A stretch of DNA of 64,000 nucleotides from Streptomyces sp. R302 (GTDB taxonomy: Bacteria; Actinomycetota; Actinomycetes; Streptomycetales; Streptomycetaceae). Position numbers and translations under genes: made by a program. Where the stretch lies: contig NZ_JABBGE010000004.1 in NCBI RefSeq assembly GCF_012927245.1, positions 124,001 to 188,000 of the forward strand, in the 5' to 3' direction. The notes beneath the pieces are model-generated. The model ran no database searches. It was not told the DNA's origin and worked only from the letters and a program-made list of their open reading frames with translations. Positions 19,385 to 28,743 of this stretch are shown piece by piece. The first letter of the stretch is position 1; the number at the start of each line of letters is the position of its first letter.

Positions 19385-22300
19385 GCACCACCGATTCCGG
19401 ACGTGACGTCGCGATCATCGGCATGGCCTGCCGGTTCCCGGGCGCGAACACGCCCGAGCAGTTCTGGACCAACCTCACCGGCGGGGTCTCCTCGATCCGC
19501 ACCTTCACCCCCGACGAACTCCTCGCCGCCGGCGTCGCCCCCGACCTGGTGCGCCACCCCGACTACGTGCCGTCCGCCGGCTACCTGGACGGCGCCGAGG
19601 ACTTCGACCCCGGGCTGTTCCGCATCCCGCCCGCCGAGGCGCGGATCACCGACCCCCAGCACCGGCTCTTCCTCGAGTGCGTCTGGGACGCCCTCGAACG
19701 GGCCGGGTACGACCCGCAGCGGCTCGGCGACGCGAGGATCGGCTGCTTCGGCGGCGCGGGCATGGCCCTGTACGCGGGCAACGGACTCAGCTCCTACTTC
19801 AGCGAGAACCTGGCCCGCAGCTCCGGCCTGCTCACCGAACTCGCCCCGCTCCAGGCGTTCATCGCCACCCAGAGCGACCACCTCTGCACCCGCGTCTCGC
19901 ACCGCCTCGGCCTCCGCGGACCGAGCGTCGGTGTGCAGACCGCCTGCTCCACCGGCCTGGTGGCGCTCCATCTGGCCTGCCAGTCGCTGCTCACCGGAGA
20001 GACCGACATGGCGCTCGCCGGTGCGGCCGGGGTGCACTTCCCGCTGCGCCGCGGCTACGTGTACGAGGAAGGCGGCTTCCTGTCCCCGGACGGCGTGTGC
20101 CGCCCGTTCGACGCGGCGGCACGCGGCACCGTGGGCGGCAGCGGCGCGGGCGTCGTCCTGCTGCGCCGCCTGCAGGACGCGCTGGCCGACGGCGACCCGA
20201 TCTGCGCGGTCATCAAGGGCAGCGCGGTCAACAACGACGGCGCTCTCCGGGCCGGCTACCTGGCCCCCAGCGCCGAGGGCCAGGCCGACGTGATCCGCAC
20301 GGCGCACCGGATGGCCGGGATCACACCGGACGACATCGGATACCTGGAGGCGCACGGCACCGGCACCTCACTCGGCGACGCCATCGAAGTCAGCGCGCTC
20401 ACCCAGGTGTTCGGCGCCGGTACCGGCGGGCACATCGGCCTGGGCTCGGTGAAGTCCAACATCGGCCACCTGGACACCGCGGCCGGCCTGCCCGGGCTGA
20501 TGAAGGCGGCCATGGCGCTGGAACACGGCCTGATCCCGGCCACGCTGAACTTCACCACCCCGAACCCGGCGCTGCGGCTGGACAGTTCACCCTTCTTCGT
20601 GGTCTCCGAGAACACCCCGTGGATCCAGGACCGGTCCGAACGCCTCGCCGGGATCAGCTCGTTCGGCGGCGGCGGCACCAACGCGCACGTGGTGCTCGCC
20701 GCCGCGCCCGAGCGGCCCGCCGCGCGGAAGGACGACGGCCCCTACCTGCTCACCCTGTCGGCACGCAGCCCGGAGGGGCTGCGTCAGCAGGCCGAGGCCT
20801 ATGCCGACCACGTGGCCGCCACCGAGCAGGACCTGGCCGACGTCTGTGCCACCGCCCGGACGGCCCGGCCCGCGTTCGCCCACCGCACCGCCGTGGCCGC
20901 GCCCGACGCGGACACCCTGGTGGAGCGCTTGCGTACCCTGGCGCGCCACGACGTGACGGCGGACCGGGCCGCGTCGCCGACGGGGGACCAGCAGCCCGTC
21001 TTCCTCTTCAGCGGCCAGGGCGGCGCACTCGCCGAGACCGCCTGGAGCCTCTACCAGCGGGTGCCGGCCTTCCGGTCCGGGCTGGACGAGTGTCTGCGGG
21101 AACTCGGAGAGGCGGGCCCCGCACTGCTGGAGCTGCTGCGCACCGACGCCCCGGCCCTGCACACCGAGGCGCGCTGGGCCCAGCTGGGGCTGTTCTGCTT
21201 CCAGTACGCGCTCACCGGCGTGTGGACCTCGGCCGGGATCCGCCCCGCCGCCGTGCTCGGCCACAGCCTCGGCGAGTACGCCGCCGCCTGCGCGGCCGGG
21301 GTCCTCGACCTGCCGGACGCGCTGCGGCTGGTGACGGCGCGCGGCCGGCTGATGGACGAGCTCTGCCCGGCCGGCTCGCTGCTGGCCGTGATGGAGACCG
21401 AGGAGCGGGTGCGTGACGTCCTCGTCCGCAGCGCCGTGCCCGCCGAGATCGCCGTGGTCAACGGCGAGCGCGCGGTCGTGCTCGGCGGGTCCCCGGACGC
21501 GCTCGCCAAGATCACCGCCGAACTCGGGACGGAGACCGTCACCACCGCCGTCGGCACCACGCACGCGTTCCACACCAGCGCCCTCGACCCGATGCGCGAG
21601 GAGTTCGAGCGCGCCGCCGAGGGGGTCCGGTTCCGCGAGCCCACGGTGCCGTTCGTCTCCTCGATGGCCGGCGGCGCGGAGCTGTCCGTCGCCGACCCGG
21701 CGTACTGGGTGCGCCAGGTGCGCGAGACCGTACGGTTCGGGGACGCGCTGAAGTCGCTGCTCGGCGGCCACCGCCTGTTCCTGGAGATCGGCCCCGCCGC
21801 CGTGCTCAGCGGCCACGGGCGGAGCTCCGGAGCCGACGCGGCCTTCGTCCCCTCCGTGCAGCGCCGCAGGGACACGGCCGAGGCGCTCGCGCAGGCGGCC
21901 GCCCGGCTCCACGCCCTCGGCACGCCGGTCGACACCTCCCGGTTCGGCGCGCCCGGCTCCGGACGGCGGGTGCTCCTCCCGACCTCGCACCGGATCCGCG
22001 AGCGCTACTGGATCGACCCGGTCCCGGCCGCGGGGACCGTGACACCCGAGGCCGCGCCGACGGCGACACCCGAGGCCGTGCCGACCACCGACGGGACGCT
22101 CTTCCACGGCCGCACGGTCTGGGAGCCGGCCGCGGGACCCCTCGCCGAGACCCCCTCGGACCTGTCCTGGACGGTGTTGGGCTCCCCCGACACCCCGGTC
22201 GCCGTACGCCTCGCGCAAGCGATCCGCGCCCACACGGGCTCCTGCGAGCTGAGGGCACCCGGCGAGGCACCGCCGAGCGGGACGCCCGGCACCCTCGCCG

Positions 22301-23757
22301 CGGGGGTCGTCCTCGTCCCCGACCCGACCGTGGATCCGGCACCGGCCGGCCTGCCCGACTGCGTCGCCACCGTGGCCGCCCTGCTGCGCGGCTACGCGGA
22401 CGGCAGCAGCGCCGCGCCGCGCCGCCTGGTCCTGCTGACCACCCGTGCCCAGTCCACCGACGCCGACGCCGACGCCGCCCCCGATCCCGCGCACGCGGCG
22501 CTGTGGGGCCTGGCCCGTAGCGCGCGCACCGAACTCACCGAGACGGCGATCCACTGTGTGGACACGGACGGCGGTCCGGTCGACGCCGGTCTGGTGGCCG
22601 ACCTGGTCGGCGGTGCCGATCCGGAGGTCGCCCACCGTGACGGCGTCCGGCTGCTCGCCCGGATCGCTCCGGTCACCGGGCAGCCCGCCCTGCCGCGCCT
22701 GGACCCCGACGCGACGTACCTGGTCACCGGCGGCGCGGGTGCGCTCGGTGCCCGGGCGCTGCGCCGGCTGTACGAACGGGGCGCCCGTCACCTGGTGGCG
22801 CTCGGCCGGTCGGCGGGCGGCGCCGGCATCGGCGAGACGATCCTCGAGGAGCTGCGTGCCGACGGACTCGATCTGCTGAGGGCCCAGGTGGACGTCACCG
22901 ACCCCGCGCAACTCGAATCCCTGTTCACATATCTGGCGAGCGCCTATCCGCCGGTACGCGGCATCGTGCACGCGGCCGGAGTGCTCGACGACGCGACCCT
23001 GGTCAACCTCACCCCCGAGGCGCTGGCCCGGGTGCTGGCTCCCAAGCTCGACGGCACCCGGCACCTGGACCGGCTCACGGAGCGGCTCGACCTCGACTTC
23101 TTCGTCTGCTTCTCGTCCGTCACCGCGACGCTGGGCGCCCCGGCCCAGGCGGCCTACGCCGCCGCGAACGCCGCGATGGACGCCGTCGCGGCGGGCCGCC
23201 GGGCGCGCGGGCAGCGGGCGGCCTCGGTCCAGTGGGGCCCTTGGTCCGGGGGCGGCATGCACACCGCCCTCGGCGAACGGCCCAGGAGCACCAGCCGGGG
23301 TCTCGGCGAGCTCAGCCCCGAGCAGGGCATGTCCGTGCTCGACCACGTGCTCGCCGCCGCACCCGACACCACGCTCGCCGCCCACCTGCACGGACCGCTC
23401 GCCGACGCCGACCCCGTCGCCTTCGCCCGCCGGCTCACCACCACCCCGCCGGCCGAGGGCGCCGTCCCGGCGGCCGCCGGCGCCGTGGCCGCGGAGCTGC
23501 GCGCGCTCCGGCCCTGGCAGCGTGCCGCCCGGATGACCGACTACGTGGCCGGCGCCGTCGCGACCCTGCTGGGAGAGCAACCCGGCGGCCTCGACACCGA
23601 AGCCCCCTTCATCGAGCTGGGCCTGGACTCCCTCCTCGGCCTGCGCCTGCGCAGCCGCCTCCGTCAGGACCTGGACATCCGCCTCACCCCGACCTACAGC
23701 TTCGACCACCCCACGATCACGGAACTGTCGGCTCACCTGGTGGAGTTGATCGAGTGA
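19381..23757 (+). CDS. Modular type I PKS: KS-AT-KR-ACP
   Basis: A 1,458-residue complete extension module. The ketosynthase (about 8-430) has Cys189 in TACSTGL, HGTGTS and SNIGHLDTAAG. The acyltransferase has Ser629 in GHSLGEY and an HAFH motif near residue 727, which indicates malonyl-CoA. The ketoreductase (from about 1113) has the nucleotide-binding VTGGAGALG, an LDD motif near 1201 that points to B-type stereochemistry, and Tyr1259 in AQAAYAAAN. The C-terminal ACP has Ser1417 in GLDSL. There is no dehydratase, enoylreductase or thioesterase. It overlaps the preceding gene by ATGA at 19381-19384 and is the last gene of the plus-strand unit. The order of function is probably ligase protein, this module, then the KS-AMT synthase. 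Its AT is the only intact one visible and might also charge the ACP of the AT-dead module; that is inference. Confidence 0.95.
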   Translation: MSTTDSGRDVAIIGMACRFPGANTPEQFWTNLTGGVSSIRTFTPDELLAAGVAPDLVRHPDYVPSAGYLDGAEDFDPGLFRIPPAEARITDPQHRLFLECVWDALERAGYDPQRLGDARIGCFGGAGMALYAGNGLSSYFSENLARSSGLLTELAPLQAFIATQSDHLCTRVSHRLGLRGPSVGVQTACSTGLVALHLACQSLLTGETDMALAGAAGVHFPLRRGYVYEEGGFLSPDGVCRPFDAAARGTVGGSGAGVVLLRRLQDALADGDPICAVIKGSAVNNDGALRAGYLAPSAEGQADVIRTAHRMAGITPDDIGYLEAHGTGTSLGDAIEVSALTQVFGAGTGGHIGLGSVKSNIGHLDTAAGLPGLMKAAMALEHGLIPATLNFTTPNPALRLDSSPFFVVSENTPWIQDRSERLAGISSFGGGGTNAHVVLAAAPERPAARKDDGPYLLTLSARSPEGLRQQAEAYADHVAATEQDLADVCATARTARPAFAHRTAVAAPDADTLVERLRTLARHDVTADRAASPTGDQQPVFLFSGQGGALAETAWSLYQRVPAFRSGLDECLRELGEAGPALLELLRTDAPALHTEARWAQLGLFCFQYALTGVWTSAGIRPAAVLGHSLGEYAAACAAGVLDLPDALRLVTARGRLMDELCPAGSLLAVMETEERVRDVLVRSAVPAEIAVVNGERAVVLGGSPDALAKITAELGTETVTTAVGTTHAFHTSALDPMREEFERAAEGVRFREPTVPFVSSMAGGAELSVADPAYWVRQVRETVRFGDALKSLLGGHRLFLEIGPAAVLSGHGRSSGADAAFVPSVQRRRDTAEALAQAAARLHALGTPVDTSRFGAPGSGRRVLLPTSHRIRERYWIDPVPAAGTVTPEAAPTATPEAVPTTDGTLFHGRTVWEPAAGPLAETPSDLSWTVLGSPDTPVAVRLAQAIRAHTGSCELRAPGEAPPSGTPGTLAAGVVLVPDPTVDPAPAGLPDCVATVAALLRGYADGSSAAPRRLVLLTTRAQSTDADADAAPDPAHAALWGLARSARTELTETAIHCVDTDGGPVDAGLVADLVGGADPEVAHRDGVRLLARIAPVTGQPALPRLDPDATYLVTGGAGALGARALRRLYERGARHLVALGRSAGGAGIGETILEELRADGLDLLRAQVDVTDPAQLESLFTYLASAYPPVRGIVHAAGVLDDATLVNLTPEALARVLAPKLDGTRHLDRLTERLDLDFFVCFSSVTATLGAPAQAAYAAANAAMDAVAAGRRARGQRAASVQWGPWSGGGMHTALGERPRSTSRGLGELSPEQGMSVLDHVLAAAPDTTLAAHLHGPLADADPVAFARRLTTTPPAEGAVPAAAGAVAAELRALRPWQRAARMTDYVAGAVATLLGEQPGGLDTEAPFIELGLDSLLGLRLRSRLRQDLDIRLTPTYSFDHPTITELSAHLVELIE

Positions 23758-23803
23758 GCCGCCCCCGCACCGCCTGACGCGCGCCGCCGCCGGGCGGACC
23801 ACG

Positions 23804-23844
23804 GGAAGGGCCCCGCTCCTCGTCACGAGGAGCGGGGCCCTTCC
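23804..23844. terminator. Bidirectional stem-loop terminator between convergent genes
   Basis: Arms 23804-23823 and 23825-23844 are perfectly complementary over 20 bases with a single central base, giving an extremely stable GC-rich hairpin. It sits between the convergent ends of the PKS gene and the FG-GAP gene, without a T-tract, as is usual in Streptomyces. Confidence 0.9.
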
Positions 23845-23861
23845 GGCGTTCAAGGAGTCGA

Positions 23862-24812
23862 TCAGAACATCGCGCGGAAGCCGTTCCAGCCCGACGTGCC
23901 GATCTTCACCCGGGCCGTGTACGGGGCGGAGGAGCTGCCCCGGCCCTTGTACAGCCACAGTGCACCGGAGCCGTCACGGCCCACCAGGTCCGCGCGGCCG
24001 TCGCCGGTCAGGTCGCCGGGGGAGAAGATGTAGTTGTACGTGTTCCAGCCCCCGCCCACGCGGATGCGGCCGGAGAAGGGCGCCGTGCGGCTTCCGGTGC
24101 CCTTGTACAGCCACAGGACGCCGCTGCGGTCGCGGGCGACGATGTCGGCCCGGCCGTCACCGGTCACGTCGCCCTTGCCGGCGATCTGGTTGTAGGTGTT
24201 CCAGCCCCCGCCGACCCGGACGCGCCGGGTCAGCGCCGCGTTGCCGTAGCCCAGGTAGTGCCAGAGCACACCGGCGCTGTCGCGGGCGAGGATGTCGTCC
24301 GGGGCGGCGCCACCGGTGTTGCCGGCCGAGAAGACCTTGTTGTAGATGTTCCAGCCGCCACCGAGGTCGCGGACCGGGCCGCCGCCCGCGTAGTGCAGCC
24401 GGCCCGCGCTGTTGATGGCGTACCAGCCGTCGGCGTGGTACCAGCCGTCCGACTCACGCTGGCCGTCGGCGTCCGCCTGGGTGAAGTTCTTGTACCCGGT
24501 CCAGCCCGTGCCGGCCTTGCCGGCGATGCGCTGGATGGCGCCGCCGCCGACGGGGGTGTAGCCGATGACGTCGCCGTTGCTCTGCACGCCGTAGAGGTTG
24601 TTGAGTGCCGCACCGGAGGCCGCGGTCGCGGATGCCGCGGTCGCGGTGGCGGTGGAGGCGGACGCGAGGTCCGCCTGCGCGGCCGGCTTGAAGGCCGGAG
24701 CCGGCTCCGCCGCCACCGCGGCGGTCGTGGTGCCCACCAGGGCGGCGGTCACCGCGGCGACAGTGACACGGGCGAGCGTGCCCGTGCGGTTCAGGCCAGA
24801 AGTCTTGGCCAC
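23862..24812 (-). CDS. Secreted FG-GAP/VCBS-repeat protein
   Basis: A 316-residue exported protein. A basic start and hydrophobic stretch ending in an Ala-rich AVAAEPA form a signal peptide (about 1-34), followed by a low-complexity Ala/Thr segment. The remainder is a run of about four to five repeats of 40-50 residues, each with the Ca-binding type GDxTGDGRADxxxRD and a following LWLYKG strand, alternating with VGGGWNTYN. This is the FG-GAP pattern of integrin-like beta-propellers, usually involved in extracellular carbohydrate or protein binding. No catalytic domain is visible. GTG 24812 is chosen because GGAG lies 6 bases upstream. It diverges from the ngcEFG operon, but a functional link is not shown. 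Confidence 0.85.
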   Translation of the reverse strand: MAKTSGLNRTGTLARVTVAAVTAALVGTTTAAVAAEPAPAFKPAAQADLASASTATATAASATAASGAALNNLYGVQSNGDVIGYTPVGGGAIQRIAGKAGTGWTGYKNFTQADADGQRESDGWYHADGWYAINSAGRLHYAGGGPVRDLGGGWNIYNKVFSAGNTGGAAPDDILARDSAGVLWHYLGYGNAALTRRVRVGGGWNTYNQIAGKGDVTGDGRADIVARDRSGVLWLYKGTGSRTAPFSGRIRVGGGWNTYNYIFSPGDLTGDGRADLVGRDGSGALWLYKGRGSSSAPYTARVKIGTSGWNGFRAMF

Positions 24813-25270
24813 GTGATCTCCAGATCAGATTCGGGAACGGAAGCGCACGTAGCACCACCGAACTCGGCCTGGTTCGGCGGGTTTTCCCCCGTTTCCGCCG
24901 CCCGGCAGTGGCTCCGTACATGACAGGAAGACGATGTCCGTGTCCGTGCGGTTCCGGCCGACCTGACTTTCTTCCGAGGCGGTCCGTTTCGCCGCTTTTC
25001 GATTGGACCATTCATCTTGTGAACGCGAAAACCCCGAGGTCTCAACTCGGGAAAGATGCCTGACGAATGCTGCTTTCGATCTTGCTCCCGCCGAGGGAAG
25101 TGGACTATACCTGTCGGCGTCCAGCCCGTCGGAATCCTCCGGCGACGGCCCGACGCCTGCACGACCCAGCTGCAAATGACCGCGGTGGCGGGGCCCTTCG
25201 CCCGTGGGCGAGACGAAGTACGGGCGACCGGTACACCGCCTGAGTCCTGAATGAAGGCGAGGACTTGAGC
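24813..25270. promoter_or_regulatory. Divergent intergenic region upstream of ngcE
   Basis: A 458-base gene-free stretch between the FG-GAP gene and ngcE. It contains a DasR-like palindrome (25099-25114) and a small stem (25033-25038 with 25046-25051, CCCGAG/CTCGGG). No supported coding sequence is seen. Confidence 0.6.
25099..25114. promoter_or_regulatory. Candidate DasR-responsive element (dre)
   Basis: AGTGGACTATACCTGT matches 12 of 16 positions of the dre consensus ACTGGTCTAGACCAGT as I remember it and is itself nearly palindromic around GGACTATACC. It lies about 155 bases upstream of ngcE, whose product imports chitin-derived sugars, the pathway DasR represses in streptomycetes until GlcN-6-P accumulates. 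Confidence 0.6.
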
Positions 25271-26719
25271 ATGGGATCCACCTCCGCCCAGTCGAACGAG
25301 GGCGGCCTCGGCCGTCGCGACCTGATCAAGCGCTCCGCCGCTGTCGGTCTGATCTCCGTCCCGGCCATGGGCTTCCTCTCCGCCTGCGCCAGCGGTGGCG
25401 GCGAGAGCAACGAGAAGGTCGAGAAGGGCGTCAAGTCCGAGAAGAACCCGCTCGGGGTCAACGAGTCCGCCGAGTTCGACTTCGTCCTCTTCGACGGCGG
25501 TTTCGGCCAGCAGTACGCCAAGGACGCGATCAAGCTCTTCGAGGCCAACTACCCGAAGGCCAAGGTCAAGTTCACCCCGACGCAGAAGATCACCACCGAG
25601 CTCCAGCCGCGGTTCAACGGCGGCACCCCGCCGGACCTGATCGACAACTCGGGCGCCGAGCAGATGGACATGGGCGTCCTCGTCGGCCAGAAGCAGCTGA
25701 CCGACCTCACCCCGCTCCTCGACGCGCCCTCGGTCGACGACCCGTCGAAGAAGGTCCGCGACACCCTGCGCCCCGGCATCATCGAGATGGGCCAGTTCGA
25801 CGGCGAGCCCTGCTGGATGCTCAACTACGCCTACACCGTCTACGGCGTGTGGTACTCGCAGAAGGCGCTCGACTCGCTGGACGCGAAGTACCCCGAGACC
25901 TGGGACGAGATGCTGGCCGTCTGCGAGAAGGCCAAGAAGAAGGGCATCGCGCCCTGGACGTACGCGGGCAAGCACCCGTACTACCTCCCCTTCTCGCTCT
26001 ACCCGATGATCGGGAAGGTCGGCGGCCGCGAGGTCCTGGACGCCATCGACAACCTGGAGCCGAAGGCCTGGGAGCACCCGGCCGTCAAGGCCTGCTTCGA
26101 GGCGTACTACGAGCTCTTCAAGAAGGGCTACATCCTCCAGGGCACCCCCGGCCTCGACCACATCCAGTCGCAGACCGCCTGGACCGAGGGCAAGGCCCTC
26201 TTCATCCCGAACGGCTCCTGGGTCGAGAACGAGGCGGCGAAGACCATGCCGGCCGACTTCGGCCTCGCCGTCTCCGCCCCGACCGGTCTGGACTCCTCCG
26301 ACAAGCTGCCGTTCGGCACCATCTGGGCGGCCGGCGGCGAGCCCTTCATCGTCCCGGCGAAGGCGAAGAACCCCGAGGCCGCCATGGAGCAGCTGCGCAT
26401 CATGCTCAGCGAGGCCTCCTCCAAGAGCTTCACCCAGTCCGTGAAGTCGCTCAGCGCGCTCAACGGCGGCACCTCCGGCATCGAGCTCTCCCCGGGCCTC
26501 AAGTCCGGCGTGGCGGCCCTGGAGAAGGCCGGCGCGAACGTGGTCAACCCCCGCCTCCAGGACTGGTACGTGGCGCTCCAGAAGGAGAAGATCGGCGTCG
26601 CCGGCATCGGCGAGATGATGGCCGGCCGCGCCACCCCCGCGGAGACGATCAAGAAGATCCAGAAGTTCGCCGACGAGGCGGCCAAGGACCCGAGCATCAA
26701 GCACTACAAGCACCAGTGA
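25271..26719 (+). CDS. ngcE: Sugar-binding lipoprotein of an ABC importer, NgcE type
   Basis: A 482-residue extracytoplasmic solute-binding lipoprotein (family 1). The N-terminus has a twin-Arg-like GRRDLIKRSA (14-23) and lipobox LSAC with Cys39 as the probable lipid anchor. Length and the VKFTPTQKITTELQPRFNGGTPPDLID region fit sugar-binding proteins. Adjacent permeases and the N-terminal sequence match NgcE (S. coelicolor SCO6005), reported to bind N,N'-diacetylchitobiose and, in S. olivaceoviridis, GlcNAc. ATG 25271 is chosen over TTG 25265 because GGCGAGGA lies at suitable spacing. It is first in an operon with two permeases. No ATPase gene is present, as expected because streptomycete sugar importers share MsiK encoded elsewhere. 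A dre-like site upstream suggests DasR control. Confidence 0.88.
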   Translation: MGSTSAQSNEGGLGRRDLIKRSAAVGLISVPAMGFLSACASGGGESNEKVEKGVKSEKNPLGVNESAEFDFVLFDGGFGQQYAKDAIKLFEANYPKAKVKFTPTQKITTELQPRFNGGTPPDLIDNSGAEQMDMGVLVGQKQLTDLTPLLDAPSVDDPSKKVRDTLRPGIIEMGQFDGEPCWMLNYAYTVYGVWYSQKALDSLDAKYPETWDEMLAVCEKAKKKGIAPWTYAGKHPYYLPFSLYPMIGKVGGREVLDAIDNLEPKAWEHPAVKACFEAYYELFKKGYILQGTPGLDHIQSQTAWTEGKALFIPNGSWVENEAAKTMPADFGLAVSAPTGLDSSDKLPFGTIWAAGGEPFIVPAKAKNPEAAMEQLRIMLSEASSKSFTQSVKSLSALNGGTSGIELSPGLKSGVAALEKAGANVVNPRLQDWYVALQKEKIGVAGIGEMMAGRATPAETIKKIQKFADEAAKDPSIKHYKHQ

Positions 26720-26724
26720 GCAGT

Positions 26725-26763
26725 GCCGGGGCCCCTTCCCGCCGACCGGGAGCGGGCCCCGGC
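26725..26763 (+). terminator. Intercistronic hairpin after ngcE
   Basis: A perfect 10-base stem (26725-26734 GCCGGGGCCC with 26754-26763) has a further inner pairing of CTTCCCG with CGGGAG. It lies 5 bases after the ngcE stop, before the permease genes. Such structures commonly protect the binding-protein mRNA or attenuate read-through, so that binding protein exceeds permease. Confidence 0.75.
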
Positions 26764-26821
26764 CCCTCGGCGCGCGGCGCCGCGGCGCGCGTCCTTCGCC
26801 GGAGATCGGGGTCGGTTCGGA

Positions 26822-27751
26822 ATGCAGCACGGCAAGTACCGTTTCATCGTGGGGTTCCTGGTGGTCCCCCTGGCGCTCTACGCGCTCTTCGTCATCTGGC
26901 CGTTCATCCAGTCCATCTACTACTCGCTCACGGACTGGAGCGGTCTGAGTCCCGAATTCGGGTTCGTCGGTCTCGACAACTACACGAGACTGCTCGACGA
27001 CGAGATCTTCTGGAAATCGCTCCAGCACAGCCTGACCTTCGCGGTCGTCCTTCCCCTGGTGACGGTCGGATTCGCGCTCTTCCTGGCGTTCATGCTGAAT
27101 GTCGGGGGCCGGCGGCGGAAGGGCGCGGCGGTCACGGGCGTCCGCGGCTCGTCCTTCTACAAGATCGTCTATTTCTTCCCGCAGGTGCTGTCGATCGTGA
27201 TCGTGGCGCTGCTCTTCCAGTTCGCGTACAACCCGAACAGCGGGGCCATCAACTCGTTCCTCAGGGCGATCGGCCTCGGCGGCGTCCAGCCGGACTGGCT
27301 CGGTGACCCGGACCTCGCCCTGATCTGCGTGATGATCGTCCTCGTCTGGTCGACGGTCGGCTTCTTCGTGGTGCTCTTCTCGGCGGGCATGGCGTCCATT
27401 CCGCGCGACTTCTACGAGGCCGCGCTCCTCGACGGCGCCAACCGCTTCACCACCTTCTTCCGGATCACCCTGCCGCTGCTGTGGGACACCGTGCAGTCGG
27501 GGTGGATCTACATGGGCATCCTCGCGCTCGGCGCGGAGTCCTTCGCGGTGGTGCAGATCATGACCGTCGGGCCGAGCGGCGGCGGCCCCGACTACTCGAC
27601 CATCGTCCTGCCGCTGTACGTGTACCAGAAGGCGTTCCGGGACGGTCAGGCCGCCTACGCCACGACCATCGGCGTCGCGCTCCTCCTCGTCACGCTCGCC
27701 TTCGCGGCGGTCGTGATGAAGCTGGGCCGGCGCGAGCGGCTGGAGTTCTGA
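26822..27751 (+). CDS. ngcF: Sugar ABC importer permease, NgcF type
   Basis: A 309-residue integral membrane permease of the MalF type. Hydrophobic segments begin with YRFIVGFLVVPLALYALFV, and the EAA loop reads EAALLDGANRFTTFFRITLP, the contact site for the ATPase. ATG 26822 is chosen because homologues begin at the first hydrophobic segment; an upstream ATG at 26723 would add an Arg/Pro-rich extension that looks non-coding. The stop overlaps the start of ngcG (TGATG, 27749-27753). It forms the membrane channel with NgcG for NgcE-delivered chitobiose/GlcNAc. Confidence 0.87.
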   Translation: MQHGKYRFIVGFLVVPLALYALFVIWPFIQSIYYSLTDWSGLSPEFGFVGLDNYTRLLDDEIFWKSLQHSLTFAVVLPLVTVGFALFLAFMLNVGGRRRKGAAVTGVRGSSFYKIVYFFPQVLSIVIVALLFQFAYNPNSGAINSFLRAIGLGGVQPDWLGDPDLALICVMIVLVWSTVGFFVVLFSAGMASIPRDFYEAALLDGANRFTTFFRITLPLLWDTVQSGWIYMGILALGAESFAVVQIMTVGPSGGGPDYSTIVLPLYVYQKAFRDGQAAYATTIGVALLLVTLAFAAVVMKLGRRERLEF

Positions 27752-28683
27752 TGAAGACCACCGACACCCCGCCCGCCGACGACGAGCGGATCCCGGCCCT
27801 CCGCACCGACCGGATCCCCGTCGTCCGCAAGACCGCGGCCCCGGTCGACACCAAGCGCGAGGGCGGCGTCCTCAACGTCTTCTCGCACGGCGTGCTGATC
27901 ATCTGGGCGATCATGGTGGTGCTGCCGCTGCTCTGGGCGGTCATGACCTCCTTCAAGACCGACCGGGCGATCTTCACCTCCCCCTGGTCGCTGCCGGACG
28001 CGCTGCACGTCGAGAACTGGTCGCGCGCCTGGACCCAGGCGCACATGAGCGAGTACTTCCTGAACACGGTCCTGGTGGTCGGCGGCTCGCTCGTCGGCAC
28101 CCTGCTGTTCGGCTCGATGGCGGCGTACGTGCTGGCCCGCTTCGAGTTCCCCGGGAACCGCTTCCTCTACTTCCTCTTCATCGGCGGGATGAGCTTCCCG
28201 ATCATCCTGGCGCTCGTGCCGCTGTTCTACGTGATGCAGAACATGGCGCTGCTGAACACGATCCACGGCCTGATCCTGGTCTACATCGCGTACTCGCTGC
28301 CCTTCACCGTCTTCTTCCTGACCGCCTTCTTCCGGACGCTGCCGACCTCGGTGGCGGAGGCGGCCTTCATCGACGGGGCCTCGCACACCCGCACCTTCTT
28401 CCAGGTGATGCTGCCGATGGCCAAGCCGGGCCTGGTCAGCGTCGGCATCTTCAACTTCCTCGGCCAGTGGAACCAGTACCTGCTGCCGACGGTGCTCAAC
28501 ACCGACCCCGACAACAAGGTGCTCTCCCAGGGTCTGGTGCAGCTCGCGGTCAGCCAGGGCTACAAGGGCGACTGGTCCGGTCTCTTCGCCGGCCTGGTGA
28601 TGGCGATGCTGCCGGTGCTCGCCGCGTACATCGTCTTCCAGCGCCAGGTGGTGGCCGGTCTCACGGCCGGAGCCGTGAAGTAG
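27751..28683 (+). CDS. ngcG: Sugar ABC importer permease, NgcG type
   Basis: A 310-residue MalG-type permease with about six transmembrane segments after a 45-residue cytoplasmic N-terminus. The EAA motif reads EAAFIDGASHTRTFFQVMLP. The start at ATG 27751 overlaps the ngcF stop by one base, indicating translational coupling. It is the last gene of the ngcEFG operon and is followed by a strong terminator. It partners NgcF, and the energising ATPase (MsiK) is not in the window. Confidence 0.87.
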   Translation: MKTTDTPPADDERIPALRTDRIPVVRKTAAPVDTKREGGVLNVFSHGVLIIWAIMVVLPLLWAVMTSFKTDRAIFTSPWSLPDALHVENWSRAWTQAHMSEYFLNTVLVVGGSLVGTLLFGSMAAYVLARFEFPGNRFLYFLFIGGMSFPIILALVPLFYVMQNMALLNTIHGLILVYIAYSLPFTVFFLTAFFRTLPTSVAEAAFIDGASHTRTFFQVMLPMAKPGLVSVGIFNFLGQWNQYLLPTVLNTDPDNKVLSQGLVQLAVSQGYKGDWSGLFAGLVMAMLPVLAAYIVFQRQVVAGLTAGAVK

Positions 28684-28705
28684 CGCGAACCCCCTCCCCG
28701 AAGGC

Positions 28706-28743
28706 GCGAAGGCCCCCGCACGCACGCGTGCGGGGGCCTTCGC
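28706..28743 (+). terminator. Terminator of the ngcEFG operon
   Basis: A perfect 17-base stem (28706-28722 with 28727-28743) with a four-base loop, 22 bases after the ngcG stop codon. Confidence 0.88.
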
